From: Burhinus oedicnemus
Taxonomy: Eukaryota; Chordata; Aves; Charadriiformes; Burhinidae
Direction of reading: 5' to 3'
Assembly (NCBI GenBank): GCA_008921705.1
Contig: VFFE01007188.1
Location: forward strand, 1,103,443-1,167,442
Length of the DNA: 64,000 nucleotides
Below are positions 13,029 through 24,430 of the stretch, piece by piece. A program made the translations under genes and the position numbers. Under the pieces are notes generated by a model. The model was not told the DNA's origin and did no database searches. It saw nothing but the letters and a program-made list of their open reading frames with translations. Position 1 is the first letter of the stretch; each line of letters opens with the position of its first letter.

Positions 13029-15479
13029 CTTTTTCTGCCTGTTATTCATTATTCTCTTCAAATATTTTCTACTTAAATTAACCAGAGAAGACTCCATTTT
13101 CTATCTGTGCAGTTGCTTTTATTAAATTATATCATGTCTTTTCAGTCAAATTACTCAACTTTACAGGACCCAGCATACAGTCCAAAAAAACTCAGTCAAA
13201 AATGTTTCTAGTGTTAGAGCGACATCTTCCATCAGCACTGTCTTGCTCACCTCTACAATTTTGCAGTGTTGGCATCAGAGCACTAGCTTCAGTGAAATTA
13301 TTTTCTCCATGTGGCCATGCTGAAGGCCACTGTGAAAACTCCGTGGTACCTGCTTTTAAAGTGTAAGGTTCATGTCAGCAAAAGGTTTTAAGGTCTGTTC
13401 CGGAAAACTTATACTGCTGCAGAGATGTAATTTGAGCAAAGTCTAATGAGAATCACTGACTTGCCTCAATTTCTTTGTTATACTTGCCTCCAGAGTTACC
13501 AATTATTTTAAGTCTCACAAAATGTGACTGTTTCCTTTAGTTAATTAAAATCTTAGATATTGTTTTAGCTCCATACAATTGTTGGTTCTAATTTGGCCTT
13601 CCTATCTAGTTACTTTCAGCCAGACTGGCTTACATTCAGATGTCTGTCATTTTCTAATAGTCTTTTTTGGAAACAGAGTAGTTTATCTTATTAAAGATAT
13701 TTCCACTGTGTCATTTATCTCTAATAGAAATACAGGCAAGAGCCAGCTCATGAATGTATGCGCCATCTATTACAAACAGGACAGTAAAAGTAGAGGGGAT
13801 AGTGAAGAGATGGGAAAGATAACAATAGACTATGGAGAATGAATGAAAACAAATGGTTTAAAGGGAAATAATTTACATGCATAAAATAAATGGAAAACAA
13901 TTCCAATTGACAAAAAAACCATAAAATTGTCATGTCATAATAGGGTCATTTCATAATAGAGTCATGAGCTCGCTGTGTTGTGCTTGAAACTTCCAAGCTG
14001 AAAGTAGGTTTTGTATGAAAAGATCTTATCCGTGAAATGAGGTGAATGAATCTAATACCTCAGCAGAGACCGAGAAAACCTATGACATTTTTGCAAAGGG
14101 CTTTATAAATATACCCCTTAAGTGATCTTGAAAACAAGGACAGGAGAAGAGTGACCTCTCTTGCCTCAGATGATGAGAGGAAAAGATTATCAGTTTCCTA
14201 CTACAGGAGCATGGTAAGATGTGTATCAACAGCAATTCTGCATGAATGTTGAACCTGGAATGGTATTTACAATGAACACAAGAGTCAACATTCAAGCCTA
14301 GAAAACTTGTTTTTTTGGGCAGAAAAAGAGATAACACTCATTAGCTTGAGTTATCTGTTTGTTATAAAAATACAGAGTAGGTCTCATTGTCAGTAGTCTA
14401 CAGCAGGTCGGAGTGGAAAGGCAGTAATGCTACATTTTTAACTCTTTTTTGCTTTGCTACAGTGAGTGAGAATCTGTGTCTTTCCTTGTGACAAGACAGA
14501 GACCGCAGAAACATGTTGGATTTAATAGAAGGAGGTTCCATTCTGATGGGAAGTTTGTCTAGAGCAGAACTATAATAATTCCTAGCAATATACCTGTTAA
14601 ATAGAACACCTTTTCTATAGATATGTGCTGTGCTGATAAATGTTAAGGTAAACTAGCAAGCCAAAAGTATAATTTCATCATGATTTTCTGAGAATGAAAT
14701 GAGAATTCCACCTTTTCCAGCCCTACCAAGAAGCTTCATTTTACCACAGACCATAAAAATGGAAGGCAGGAGGGAGACCACTCTATGAGTTAACTCCATC
14801 TGCTTCCCAGCCAGTCTCTGAAGTTGTAAGCCAAAATCAGCATGTCACCTCCCAGCAAGTCATAGAAGTATTACTAATTAAAATATTATCAACATGTCAG
14901 ATTTGATTTTAATCAAGTAATTACTCGTGCTGTGCACTAAAATAGATCTGAAAAATACTGTAAAGTACATTTTAATCCCTTTTCTTAATTTTTAAATACA
15001 CAGTAAAAAATTGTTTTATAGTGAAACAACTCCATTAACAAATTCAATTTTGTTATCATTGTGTAAAAGCCTCACTAAGCACTATACCTACTAGCTTAAG
15101 AAAGTGAGTACTGAGCTAGGAGGTGTATGGAACTAGGAGCCAAGAACACTTCCATCTTAATACTTTACTTTTAACAGATTCATTACAAACTTACCTGTTT
15201 CTTTGAAAGTACTTCCTGTCTGGATGACATCCATAGATAGTACAAATATTTGAAAACAAAAGCCAACTTATTAATTAATGAAAATGCTGCAAATCTCATT
15301 TTTAAGAGTGGCTGCTTTTATCATTTACATGATTTAAAAAAACAAGAATAAAACAAAATGTTTCATGAGAAATGTAAGAATGTGAACATTATTACATACG
15401 TAACCTTATATCTAGTAGATAGTCTAAATGGTTTGGTTCTGGTGGTGAAATTTATCACAGATAATTTTAGCTAACTAAA
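13029..15479. other. Unassigned non-coding DNA
   Basis: No gene, LTR or CR1 recognised. Open frames are 61-87 codons on both strands and overlap each other, as expected by chance. Confidence 0.5.
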
Positions 15480-16260
15480 ATTTATGCATCCAGTCTAAGG
15501 AACCTGGATGCCTAAGACGTGGCCACTAAACTGAGGCTTAGGGTGGACTCATTACCAGGCTTTAGATCTAAATTTAGTGTTTAGGTGTAATTGTCTAGGT
15601 CAGATGACGTGATTCAGTTGCCAGGACACAGGCATATGTGAGATGCTCTTGAGTAGCCAAGACATTTGTAAAATGCTGATAATTCCGATACCAGAAATTT
15701 ATGCTTTCCTGGATCAGTATCTGGAAATTAAATGGGATATATCAGGACAGGTCAAATAAGACTAAATGTTCCTTCTTAGACAACCGAAAATTACCTTCTA
15801 CTAAAGCAGTAGCTTAGACATCTTGAGATGGGCTTCATTGATTAGACTTAGGCTGGTTAATGACATTGAGATATTTGAGTCAACACTATAATCTCCTGCA
15901 TGGGCCTGGCTTATGTGACCCTGGGACTGTAAGAGACCTTCATCCTGGTAGAACAGCAATGGTAGGCTATTCCACAGCACATAAAATGACAGAAGACACT
16001 AAGGATAGGTAGCTGAATCACTTTCTCAGTTCACATGTACATACTTGCATTTAAATATCTAGGGCTTGGTTTCGTTGTCTAGATAGAGGAGTTTAATAGT
16101 ATTTAAGAAGCCTTGGGTAGATTGAGATGTCTCCATGAAGAAGAGACAACCTACAGAAGAACGCTTTTCTGAAACGGTAGCTGAAGAACATCTGGGATAC
16201 TTTAAATCATCTAAAGCAACACCAAACCGGTCTGTTTAGGACACTGAAATGATTTCTAAG
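15480..16260 (+). repeat. Decayed ~240-bp-period repeat family, copy 1
   Basis: The block is rich in phrases recurring at 24.0-24.4, 43.1-43.4 and 51.4-52.4 kb, such as 'gtgcctaa/gtctaa' variants, GATTCAGTTGCCAGG (15611 region; compare 51511 region) and an 'agacct...cctgg...cagc' phrase. Two internal phrases of the latter type (near 15932 and 16148) are about 215-220 bp apart, consistent with the period measured in the 51.4-52.4 kb copy. The family is not one I can name, and orientation is set by matching the other copies. Confidence 0.45.
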
Positions 16261-19200
16261 TACAGGATACAAATGCTGCATTAGGGATCTAATTTTACAT
16301 GCAAATTTGCCTTTCTACAATTTAGAGTCTACCTTTATATTTAATACCTCTTGCCACAATACCAATAAAAATCTCCAATTTTTGAGTCCATTATTTCTCT
16401 AAATTTTCTGTATTTTCTAAATAAACTAAATGAGGCATTTCTGATTTTTTTTATTTTTTATTTATTTCCATGCGAGTCCTCTGTGATTATAAGATCAGTT
16501 ACATTACTTATCCTTAGGTACCTCTTTGCTTACTCAAATTTTACATTAGTGTAAGCAAATTGGCTTCAGCTTTATCATAGTATCTGTGAAAGTAGAAAAA
16601 TATCATTTTCTTTGTATACAAATCTAGTTCTGAGCCTTTGTCTCTTGTGGAAACCCAGTTTTTGGAAGAAGTTATTATGCAGAAGAACAATTTGTATGCA
16701 TATTAAAGTGACTTTTCTCCCAGGTCTTACATTCAGCATCAAGAAGAAAACAGTATGTCAGTTTCTGTATATCCTGCTCTGTCCTGAACAGCTGAGACCA
16801 ACATGATAGATGAATGAAAATATGCCTTTGCAGAAGTCTGGAATTAAACTATAAACACTAGACTTCAGTCCTTGAAGTGACAGGCCATTTACAGGAATTG
16901 ATTAAAAGATTAAAGTATCACTGTTAGACAAGTTGAAAGGAGAAAAGAAGTACAGTTTTCTGTGGCCACACTGACATTACATGAAACCTAAATTAGCAAT
17001 GTACACAGTAAGTCAAAAGGGAATAAAAGTAAAGTGAATTTCAAAATAATTCATTTAAATACATGCACTTTACAAAATGTTTTAGGTGGAAGTCCAATAA
17101 TTTTTTCAAGAAATTGTTATTTTAAGTAAAATTCACAAAGATCGGATCCCTAAAATTACTGCACTAAAGAAATCCTACATTCACTAATATATTTTAGGAG
17201 TCAAATATATGTTTTCTAATGCCTTCTTGATTTTGGTGGTAGAGATACCCAGGTATATTCTGGAGAAACTTTTATAGAGCATATTTAAATTCTGCTGGAG
17301 AAAAATATTAATGGATGGATTTAAAATTTATCTGTCTATAAATGGGAACAAAATCACACCCATATATTTAATTCATTCACCTAATATGTTCCCAAGATCT
17401 TCAGATTAATGGACATGTACAGAATTAATGTTCTAATCACTGAGATACTGACTGTTCTGGGTTGTACTCTGATTCAGCCCAGAAAACATTCCAGAGTTTC
17501 AAGTTTATTTCAAATAAGCCTTAAAAAAGTGGTGTGTGAAAAATTATAATTAAAAAAAAATAATAATATACTTTTAAAGATATTTAGTTATTTATTTTCA
17601 CATATAATATATTATAAAATATTTATTATTTTATATGTTATAATTTAAGATATAATAATAGAAAATACAACTTTCATTCCCATGAAAAATTATAATTTTA
17701 GGTAATTCAGAAGCCTAAAATAATTACTGTTTCACTGAGCTAATTCTTAGAACATATGTGAGTGAAACTGGCTTCATATTGTTATCTCGAATCATACAGA
17801 AAAATAAAATCCTGAGTAACAATAGGAGGTGATGCTTTGGGATTAAGAAGTGGAAGCTGTGAGCCAGATGAAGTAACAGCTTGTGTATAGACCAGCCTTT
17901 TGAGGTAATCTAACCATTCTTTATCGACTAATGTAGCTAGAAGAAACCACAGAAGAAAGTAAATATTTGTAAAAGAACAAAGCTGGAGATCATAACATGT
18001 CTAGCTGAATGCAAGGGAAAAGTCAAGAAGTTGAAAAGGTTTTCACCTGATGTTTTTTGGAAGTAAAGAAAGTTCTGGATTTTTTCCTTTGATTTGAAAC
18101 TGACCGTTTGCAAGTGTGGCAGCTACTATCCTGCTATACTTAGCTGATGTCTTTTAAACAGAATTTTTTAACAAATGTTAAAAAATACTTCTTGGGACAC
18201 ATTAGTGAAACACATTTTAATCCCCTCAGAGAAATAGTAGGTAGAAAAGAACAATGTGACTGACACAAGCTTACAATACACTTTGCACCATACATTAACA
18301 AAATAACAAAATGAACCTTAAAATAATATTTGTAAAATCACATTACTAGCAATGCTTTTTGCTTTTCTTCATCAGATGAAACTATTTTGAAAGACATGGT
18401 TATTGACATTTTGGGGGGAAATTTACTGAGTTCTTTTCTTTTCTTCCATTTGTTTTCAAAACTTTCATACTTCATTTTTAATATGTTTGCTATCTTTGAC
18501 TTCCAGTCCCTCTGGAAATATATCTGTATTGTCTCATGAAAATAGACTCAAGTGTGGTCTGCCTGTCTGAGCTGGATCATCTTGATTCAAAACCTCTTTT
18601 GCTGACAGCATAGTGGTACACTTGAGAAACTAGGCTAATTAGCTCAGTCCTACTGAAGTCCAATGTAGTGACACGGTTTTTGGACTAGAGCTGGATTGCA
18701 CCATGACATTTTGGAACATAAGCACTGTATATTTAGGACTGTCTGAAAAAGCCATACAAGCATGATGAAATAAAGATATCACTCTTCAGTGTACTTTCAT
18801 CTCTGAAGGGGGAACGCCAGAAACTGACCACACCATTCCAGAAAAGATCCGTAACATCTCCAATGTCTTTCAGGCAATACTTTCATTAGTATTCCCAGAA
18901 TGACCTTTCTCTTTTTTGCAACAGCAAAATTTTGAGTGTGTTGAAATGTTTGAGGAGCTTTCAGGTTATTTTCTGAAAGCTTACTCTATAAACATTTGTG
19001 TAACTAATTTTGAAGTTAAATTCTTTTGCTTTTTTATTGTTTCTTAAGTTTTCCCAAAGTTTATTACCTTATGTTTCTCATTCTCCTTCATCTAAGTGAA
19101 TGGTAAAATTTATATTTCATTCTCTGCAGGCTGGATGCCTCATCTCGCTGATGCAATCATTTGTCTTTAGGAGGCAATGTCACTTCTCTTGGCCACTTCT

Positions 19201-19402
19201 TGGCATGTATAGGTCTACATGTACACAGCTTGCTCCTTAGGGCATTTTATTGATAGAATATAGCTTGTAAGACAATATTGTAAAGGAGTTTATTCTTCTT
19301 TTCCAACAAATTCTTTTTAATTTAGACATTAAAATTATGGAACAACATATAAGATAATTTTGAATTGTAGTCTACCCACATAAAGTGCTTACAATTTTCC
19401 TT
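16261..19402. other. Unassigned AT-rich DNA
   Basis: No gene recognised. It includes an extremely AT-rich stretch at 17541-17668 made of TAAT/ATTATA words. The phrase around 18640-18665 ('cagtcctactgaagtccaatg') resembles motifs of very old amniote repeats but is too short to assign. Confidence 0.5.
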
Positions 19403-20195
19403 TTCATCATCTAAAAAATTAAAATTAGGGAACAGCACTGGAAATAAGACAGATCCTTGTGAGGTGTGGTGGTGAATAGCCTTAAAGTTCAGGAGCATGT
19501 TACTGATAACTATTGGAAGGGTGCTTTTTCAAACCAATTGTGCATTTAATCTGCATGGATTTTCTCTTCATCATATATCTTTTAATTTAGATGTCAAACT
19601 GAGTGAGAAATTAGTTTTATGGTTTGGCAGCTATCACGATCAACAATTTTGAGCAGACCTTTTTTTTTTTTATTTTCTTCCTCAATAGAGAAACAACAGT
19701 TTAGTTCTCAGTGAAATGACATCTCCCCAGTACTTGGCATTTATTTGGGTCCCCTGCAGCCACAGCAACTGTGCCTTTTTTAAAAAAAAATTGGTTCAGC
19801 TCAAGCAGAAAGTATTTTTTCTGTCTCTTTTGAGAGGAATTTAAATATCGACACTGCAAAGCGTTGGAATGGTATTTGTAAAATATTTTAAAATGGCAAT
19901 AATATTTCTGTTCAATGTTTAAAACAAAAAATGATATGTTAATGAAAATTTAAAAACATAATTTTCTGCTTCTGAAATGAAAAATGTCATCAAAAGCTTC
20001 ATATTTTACAATGCCTATACATTAGTGAGGGGGAGAGATATGCTAGTTAAATTCATATCTGCTGAATTATTTTCAAACACCGTATTCATTATAAATGTTA
20101 TTAGTTGAAAAAAGCCCAATTCTGAAAATAACGATAGGATGACTGAATGCATCAAAGGGTTTAATAAAGTCAAGATAGATAACAGTCACTGGTTA
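19403..20195 (-). mobile_element. Ancient CR1/L2-like LINE relic (RT motifs A and B only)
   Basis: Two short minus-strand stretches read as non-LTR RT motifs in the right order. At 20141-20189 the translation VTVIYLDFIKPFDAFSH matches motif A of CR1-type RT (YLDFSKAFD pattern). At 19403-19462 the translation SQGSVLFPVLFPNFNFLDD matches the QGSVLGPVLFN region. In the well-preserved copy at 22.6-24.0 kb these two motifs lie only about 155 bp apart, whereas here they are about 680 bp apart, so about 500 bp was inserted or the element is rearranged. Nothing between is recognisable. Clade (CR1, L2 or L3) cannot be decided. Confidence 0.6.
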
Positions 20196-21974
20196 TCAGA
20201 GAGATATTATTGTCTTGATAGAATTTATGAATAGCTACCAGCATTTCAGAAATAAACACTTCAAAATTAGCTAATTTTATCAGACCTTATTTATTTGCAT
20301 ACATGTGGCCCAGTCATTTGCTCTTTAATTGACCCTTTCCCTGTTTTAGCTTGTGATTTTGATCCCCAAGTTAATATTAATCCTACCATGTTTCTATTAA
20401 CATTAGCTATAGTCCTCAGAAAAGCCGTAAATTCAGCTTTCCACAATAATGAACCTCTTACATTTCTCTGATTTCTGTGTGTCAGTCTGTCAGTTTTTGT
20501 ATGTAGATATATTGTGATGTTTCTTACCTGCCTAGAAATAACCTTCATTCATGTTTGGCCAAATTTATTTATTTATTTAGGTCATTAAAAAGAACCTTTA
20601 TTCCTCACTGTGTTTTATTTTTTTATGTACTATTCTGTATATTTTTCTACTAATAATTTTCATATTCTGCCTTTTAAAAAGAGACTCCTATCTGCCCTCA
20701 GTTGCTTTACTTTCTAGACACCTTATGTCAGAAGATTTTTCCTGCCAGTTGTTTGAGTTGGATGGAGTCAGGGAGTGTGTTTGTCTGTGTGTGTGTGTGT
20801 GTCTAGTATTTCACTGCTGCAATAACTCCTTTTCGTGTAACCATAACTTCTGTTACATATTGAACCTCTTCACCAAAACTGTTTCCTGACAGTAATTTCA
20901 AGCAGTTGTAACCAGTTTTATTTGTGACCACCTAATAAAAACATCAACACTTTTCAAGAATTTACTATACAACCCATTTCATACTATATTTTCTGACTAC
21001 ATGCATTATTTCATGTAAAATTATATGACTTCTTTCTGAGGTAAGAAGAGGGGTAAATCTCTTGTATCATTGTTCTTGGTTTTTCTCTCTTTCATATTCA
21101 CCCAGAACTTGTGGTCTCTTTGATAATTATTTGTTTGGCATTTCATACCAAACTTTGAGGTAACAGGACTCTCAAAACTCATGTGTATATAGATGTACCT
21201 TTTTATGTGATATACTAAGACTTCAGATCCTTCCTGAGTGTTACCCATATTGCTGTCATTCTAGTAACATCTGAAATATTCAGGGGTTTGATTACCCCTT
21301 TTTTTTCTCTACTGCAAGTTTTTGACTCTCAGTAATGTGCTGTTCCCACAGATTCCAATATTTTGATGAAATCACCATTCTTGTTTTGTTTTTAAACTGT
21401 TTTTTAAGATTTACAGTTTTAAGGTTAGTCAGCTCTTTAAAATTACTCCTACAGTATTACTTCCTTCTTTGCCAGAAGTCACCATTTCAACAAAGCAATC
21501 TTTCTTTCTGAAGTAACAGTGCATAATAAAAAATCTAAAGTCACATGTTTATCATTTACTGAATCTGCTAGTAATTTCCTAATTTCTGGTCTTAGCATGT
21601 GGATTTGATTCAATACCATATTATAGTGGTCCAATACTCCTAACAAAAGACTTCATTCTGTGTTCCATTTTATAGTATTTTAAAAAAAATATTTAGCTTA
21701 ATAAATTATTAAAGGAAAAAATATAAGTTACCAATAAAATGAACATTAAGACTGTAAACTTACTACAGAAAATTTCAACATTAAGTTCATATTTTGCTTT
21801 TTATAATCCTAAATTGCTAATCGTTATTTATGGGGATAAAATAGTAAAACAAGAAAGAAAAAGAGAAATGTAGTGGAACAGTTTATTACTGGAACAGTTA
21901 TTCATTTAGCATTTTGTACCAGCATTTAGTATTATGTGCCAAACAGTGAAAGTGCAAAGTAAATTTTAAAATAT
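20196..21974. other. Unassigned non-coding DNA
   Basis: No gene. It contains a short (TG)n tract at 20786-20802 within a TG-rich stretch from about 20775. Minus-strand frames of 75-85 codons show no family resemblance. Confidence 0.5.
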
Positions 21975-22546
21975 TGTACTGGGCCTGGCTAGGGTAGAGT
22001 CAGTTTTCTTCACAGCAGCTCATATGGTGCTGTGGTGTAGATTTTTGGCCAAAAGAATACTGATAACACGCTAATGTTCTAGCTTTTGTTGAAGACCATC
22101 AAGACCTTCTTTGTTTCTCACTCTGCCCCACCGGTGAAGTGGTTAGGAGGTGCAGAATAGGCTGGGAATGGGCACAACTGGAAGGTGACCTGAACTGACC
22201 AAAGGGGTATTCCATACCATGTAACATCATGCTCAGCAACAGAAGGGAAAAGAGAGGGTTTTAGGGGGGTTAGCCATCTTTTGCTCAGGAACTGGCTGGG
22301 CATCAGTCTGTCCATGGGAAGTAGAGAATAGCTGCCTTTAATTTTCTTGTTTTGTTTTATTCCTTCTTCCACCTATCCATCACTTATTAAACAATTATTA
22401 TTATGTTCTGTCTGTTTTATATTTAGCCCCAAGTTTTCTTGGTTTATTCTTCCTTTCTTCTTCCTCTGTCCCATCTGGGGGGGGGGAAAGAGGGAAGTGA
22501 GAAAGTGACTGCAATGCTTATCTACCAGCAGGGTAAACCCACAACA
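21975..22546 (+). mobile_element. Solo LTR of an endogenous retrovirus, 572 bp
   Basis: It starts TGTACTGGG and ends ACAACA, so it has canonical TG...CA termini. It is flanked by a perfect 5-bp direct repeat AATAT (21970-21974 and 22547-22551), the expected target duplication. The internal block 'ctgaccaaaggggtattcc' matches the second LTR at 35403 in the same orientation. A poly(A) signal ATTAAA lies at 22386-22391, and a 10-G run occurs near the 3' end. The TATA position seen in the other LTR is lost here. No gag, pol or env flanks it, so it is a recombined solo LTR. A 5-bp duplication fits ERVL or class I elements better than ERVK (6 bp). Confidence 0.92.
22386..22391 (+). promoter_or_regulatory. 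LTR poly(A) signal ATTAAA
   Basis: The hexamer lies in the R-U5 part of the LTR, at the position equivalent to 35855-35860 in the second LTR. Function is inferred from position only. Confidence 0.55.
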
Positions 22547-22633
22547 AATATATTTAAAAAAGATGTAAAAGAAAGAAGGAAAGAAACATGCCCCAAAAAA
22601 ACCCCAACTTTCTACACATTTTGATCTTGCATT

Positions 22634-23990
22634 AGAATCATAGAATCACAGAATGGTTTGGGTTGGAAGGGACCTTCAAAGATCATCCAGTCCAACACCC
22701 CTGCCATAGGCAGGGACAGCTTTCACTAGGTCAGGTTGCTCAAAGCCCTGTCCAACCTGACCTTGAACACTTCCAACAATGAGGCATCCACAACTCCTCA
22801 AGAAATGTGTTCCAGTATCTCACCACCTCCATTGTAAAAATTTTTCCTTATGTCCCATCTAAATCCATGCTCTTTCAGTTAAAAAGTCCTGTCACTACAG
22901 GCCCTGGTAAAAAGTCTCTTTCCATCTTTCTTATCATTCCCCTTTATATATCGAAAGGCTATGATAGGTCTCCCCAGACCCTTTTCTTCTCCAGGCTGAA
23001 TAACCCCAACTCTCTCAGCCTGTCTTCACAGGAGAGGTGTTCCATCCCTCTGCTCGTTTTTGCGGCCCTCCTCTGGACCCATTCTTTCTTGTATTTCCAT
23101 GTCTTTCTTGTATTGACGACTCCAGAGCTGGATGCAGTACTCCAGGTGGGGGTCTTACAAGAGCAGAGCAGAGGGGGAGGATCACCTCCCTCGACCTGCT
23201 GACCACACTGCTTTTTTTGCAGCCCAGAATACAATTAGCCCTTTGGGCTGCGAGCATAGGTTGCTGGCTCACATCTGGCTTTTTATCCACCAGTATCCCC
23301 AAGTCCTTCTCAGCAGGGCTTTTCTCAATCCATTCACCCTCATGATACTGAGTATTGCTCCAATCCGGGTGCAGGACCTTGAACTTGGCCTTGTTGAACT
23401 TAATAAGTTTCACATGGGCCCACTCCCTAAGTCTGTCAAAGTCCCTCTGGATTCATTGCCTCAGATGAATCAACTGCATCACTCAGCTTGGGGTTATCCA
23501 CAAACTTGCTGACAGGTGCACTTAATCCCACTCTCTATGTCAGCAACAAAGATATTGAACAGTACTGGTGCCAGTATGGATCCCTGAGTACACTACTTGT
23601 TACTGATCTCCAACTGGATATTGAGCCATTGACTGCAACTCTTTGGATGTAGCTATCCATCCAGTTTCTCATTCATCAAATAGTTCACGCATTAAATCTA
23701 CATCTGTTCCATATATAGGCAAGGATATTGTGCGGGGACATGTCAAAGACCTTACAGACATCAAGGTCAACGATATGAGTTGCACTTCCCTTCTCCACTG
23801 TTACAGTCACTTCATTGCAGAAGGCTACCAGATAAGTCAGGTATGATTTGCCCTTGGTGAAGCCATATTGGCTGTCTTTCACTGTCATCTATATGCCTTG
23901 ACATACCTTCCAGGAAGATTTGTTCCATGATCTTACTGGGCACAGAGGTGAGGCTGAGTGGTCGAAATTTAGGCTCCTTAAGACTACCAA
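22634..23990 (-). mobile_element. CR1 LINE, longest complete copy, reversed, RT palm to 3' end
   Basis: The 3' end at 22634 has the octamer tail followed by 'ggtttgggttggaagggacc'. Reading the minus strand from about 23990 gives the RT in order: KFRPLSLTSVPSKIMEQIF (start of the fingers/palm), QYGFTKGKSYLTYLVAFCN, the motif A region VDLDVCKVFDMSPHN (about 23735-23760), a GSILAPVLFNIF-like stretch near 23550-23590, a catalytic box reading FVDN (23493-23504) instead of FADD, then KFNKAKFKVLHPDW and the C-terminal region. At least three frame changes separate these pieces. The copy is 5'-truncated, and beyond 23990 the sequence changes to another repeat. Not capable of encoding RT. Confidence 0.95.
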
Positions 23991-24430
23991 CTAGCTTCCA
24001 GTGGAGTACTTTAGATATCCCATGGTGTCTGAGACTTCTTTGCAGAACTGGGACAGGTGACACAGGATTTGTGGGAGACCTGCACCATTCTGGAATGGCA
24101 GCTGGAACCTAATAGGGTACAAAAAGGCTGATAAAACTGTGTTAAAATATACCATGTGTAGGTGTTGTGGTTTCAACTGGACTGGCCACTGAAACGAACA
24201 ACAGACACTCTACCTCAAACCAGGAAGGTAGGCAACTAGCTTCCATGACAGCTATTTAAAGGTGTGCTAGATGTCTAAATCCTGCTATAGCCAGTGAAGA
24301 TTTTGTCAGTACATCCAGTGGATTTAGGGCAATTTTTAAGCTGACCAAACACAGGTAAATATTTTTAGGGCAAACTGAATAGCCTTCCAGATTTCATTAA
24401 CTACAGTAGGAACTTTTGACACCCAGCTTG
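23991..24430 (+). repeat. Decayed ~240-bp-period repeat family, copy 2 (interrupted)
   Basis: The phrase at about 24060-24105 ('gggagacctgcaccattctgg', then 'aatggcagctggaa') closely matches 52055-52090 in the 51.4-52.4 kb copy. A second related phrase, 'ctagatgtctaaatcctgc', lies near 24268. It directly abuts the 5' end of the neighbouring CR1 and contains an LTR end fragment at 24163. Matches are by eye and the boundaries are approximate. Confidence 0.45.
24163..24230 (-). mobile_element. LTR end fragment, reversed
   Basis: TGTTGTGGTTTCAACTGG followed by 'actggccactgaaac' is the reverse complement pattern of the 3' end of the LTR family at 21975 ('cagggtaaacccacaaca') and 35403 ('gttgctggcc...tgtggttaaa'). 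Only about 65 bp is recognisable, so this is a truncated or heavily decayed insertion. Confidence 0.45.
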
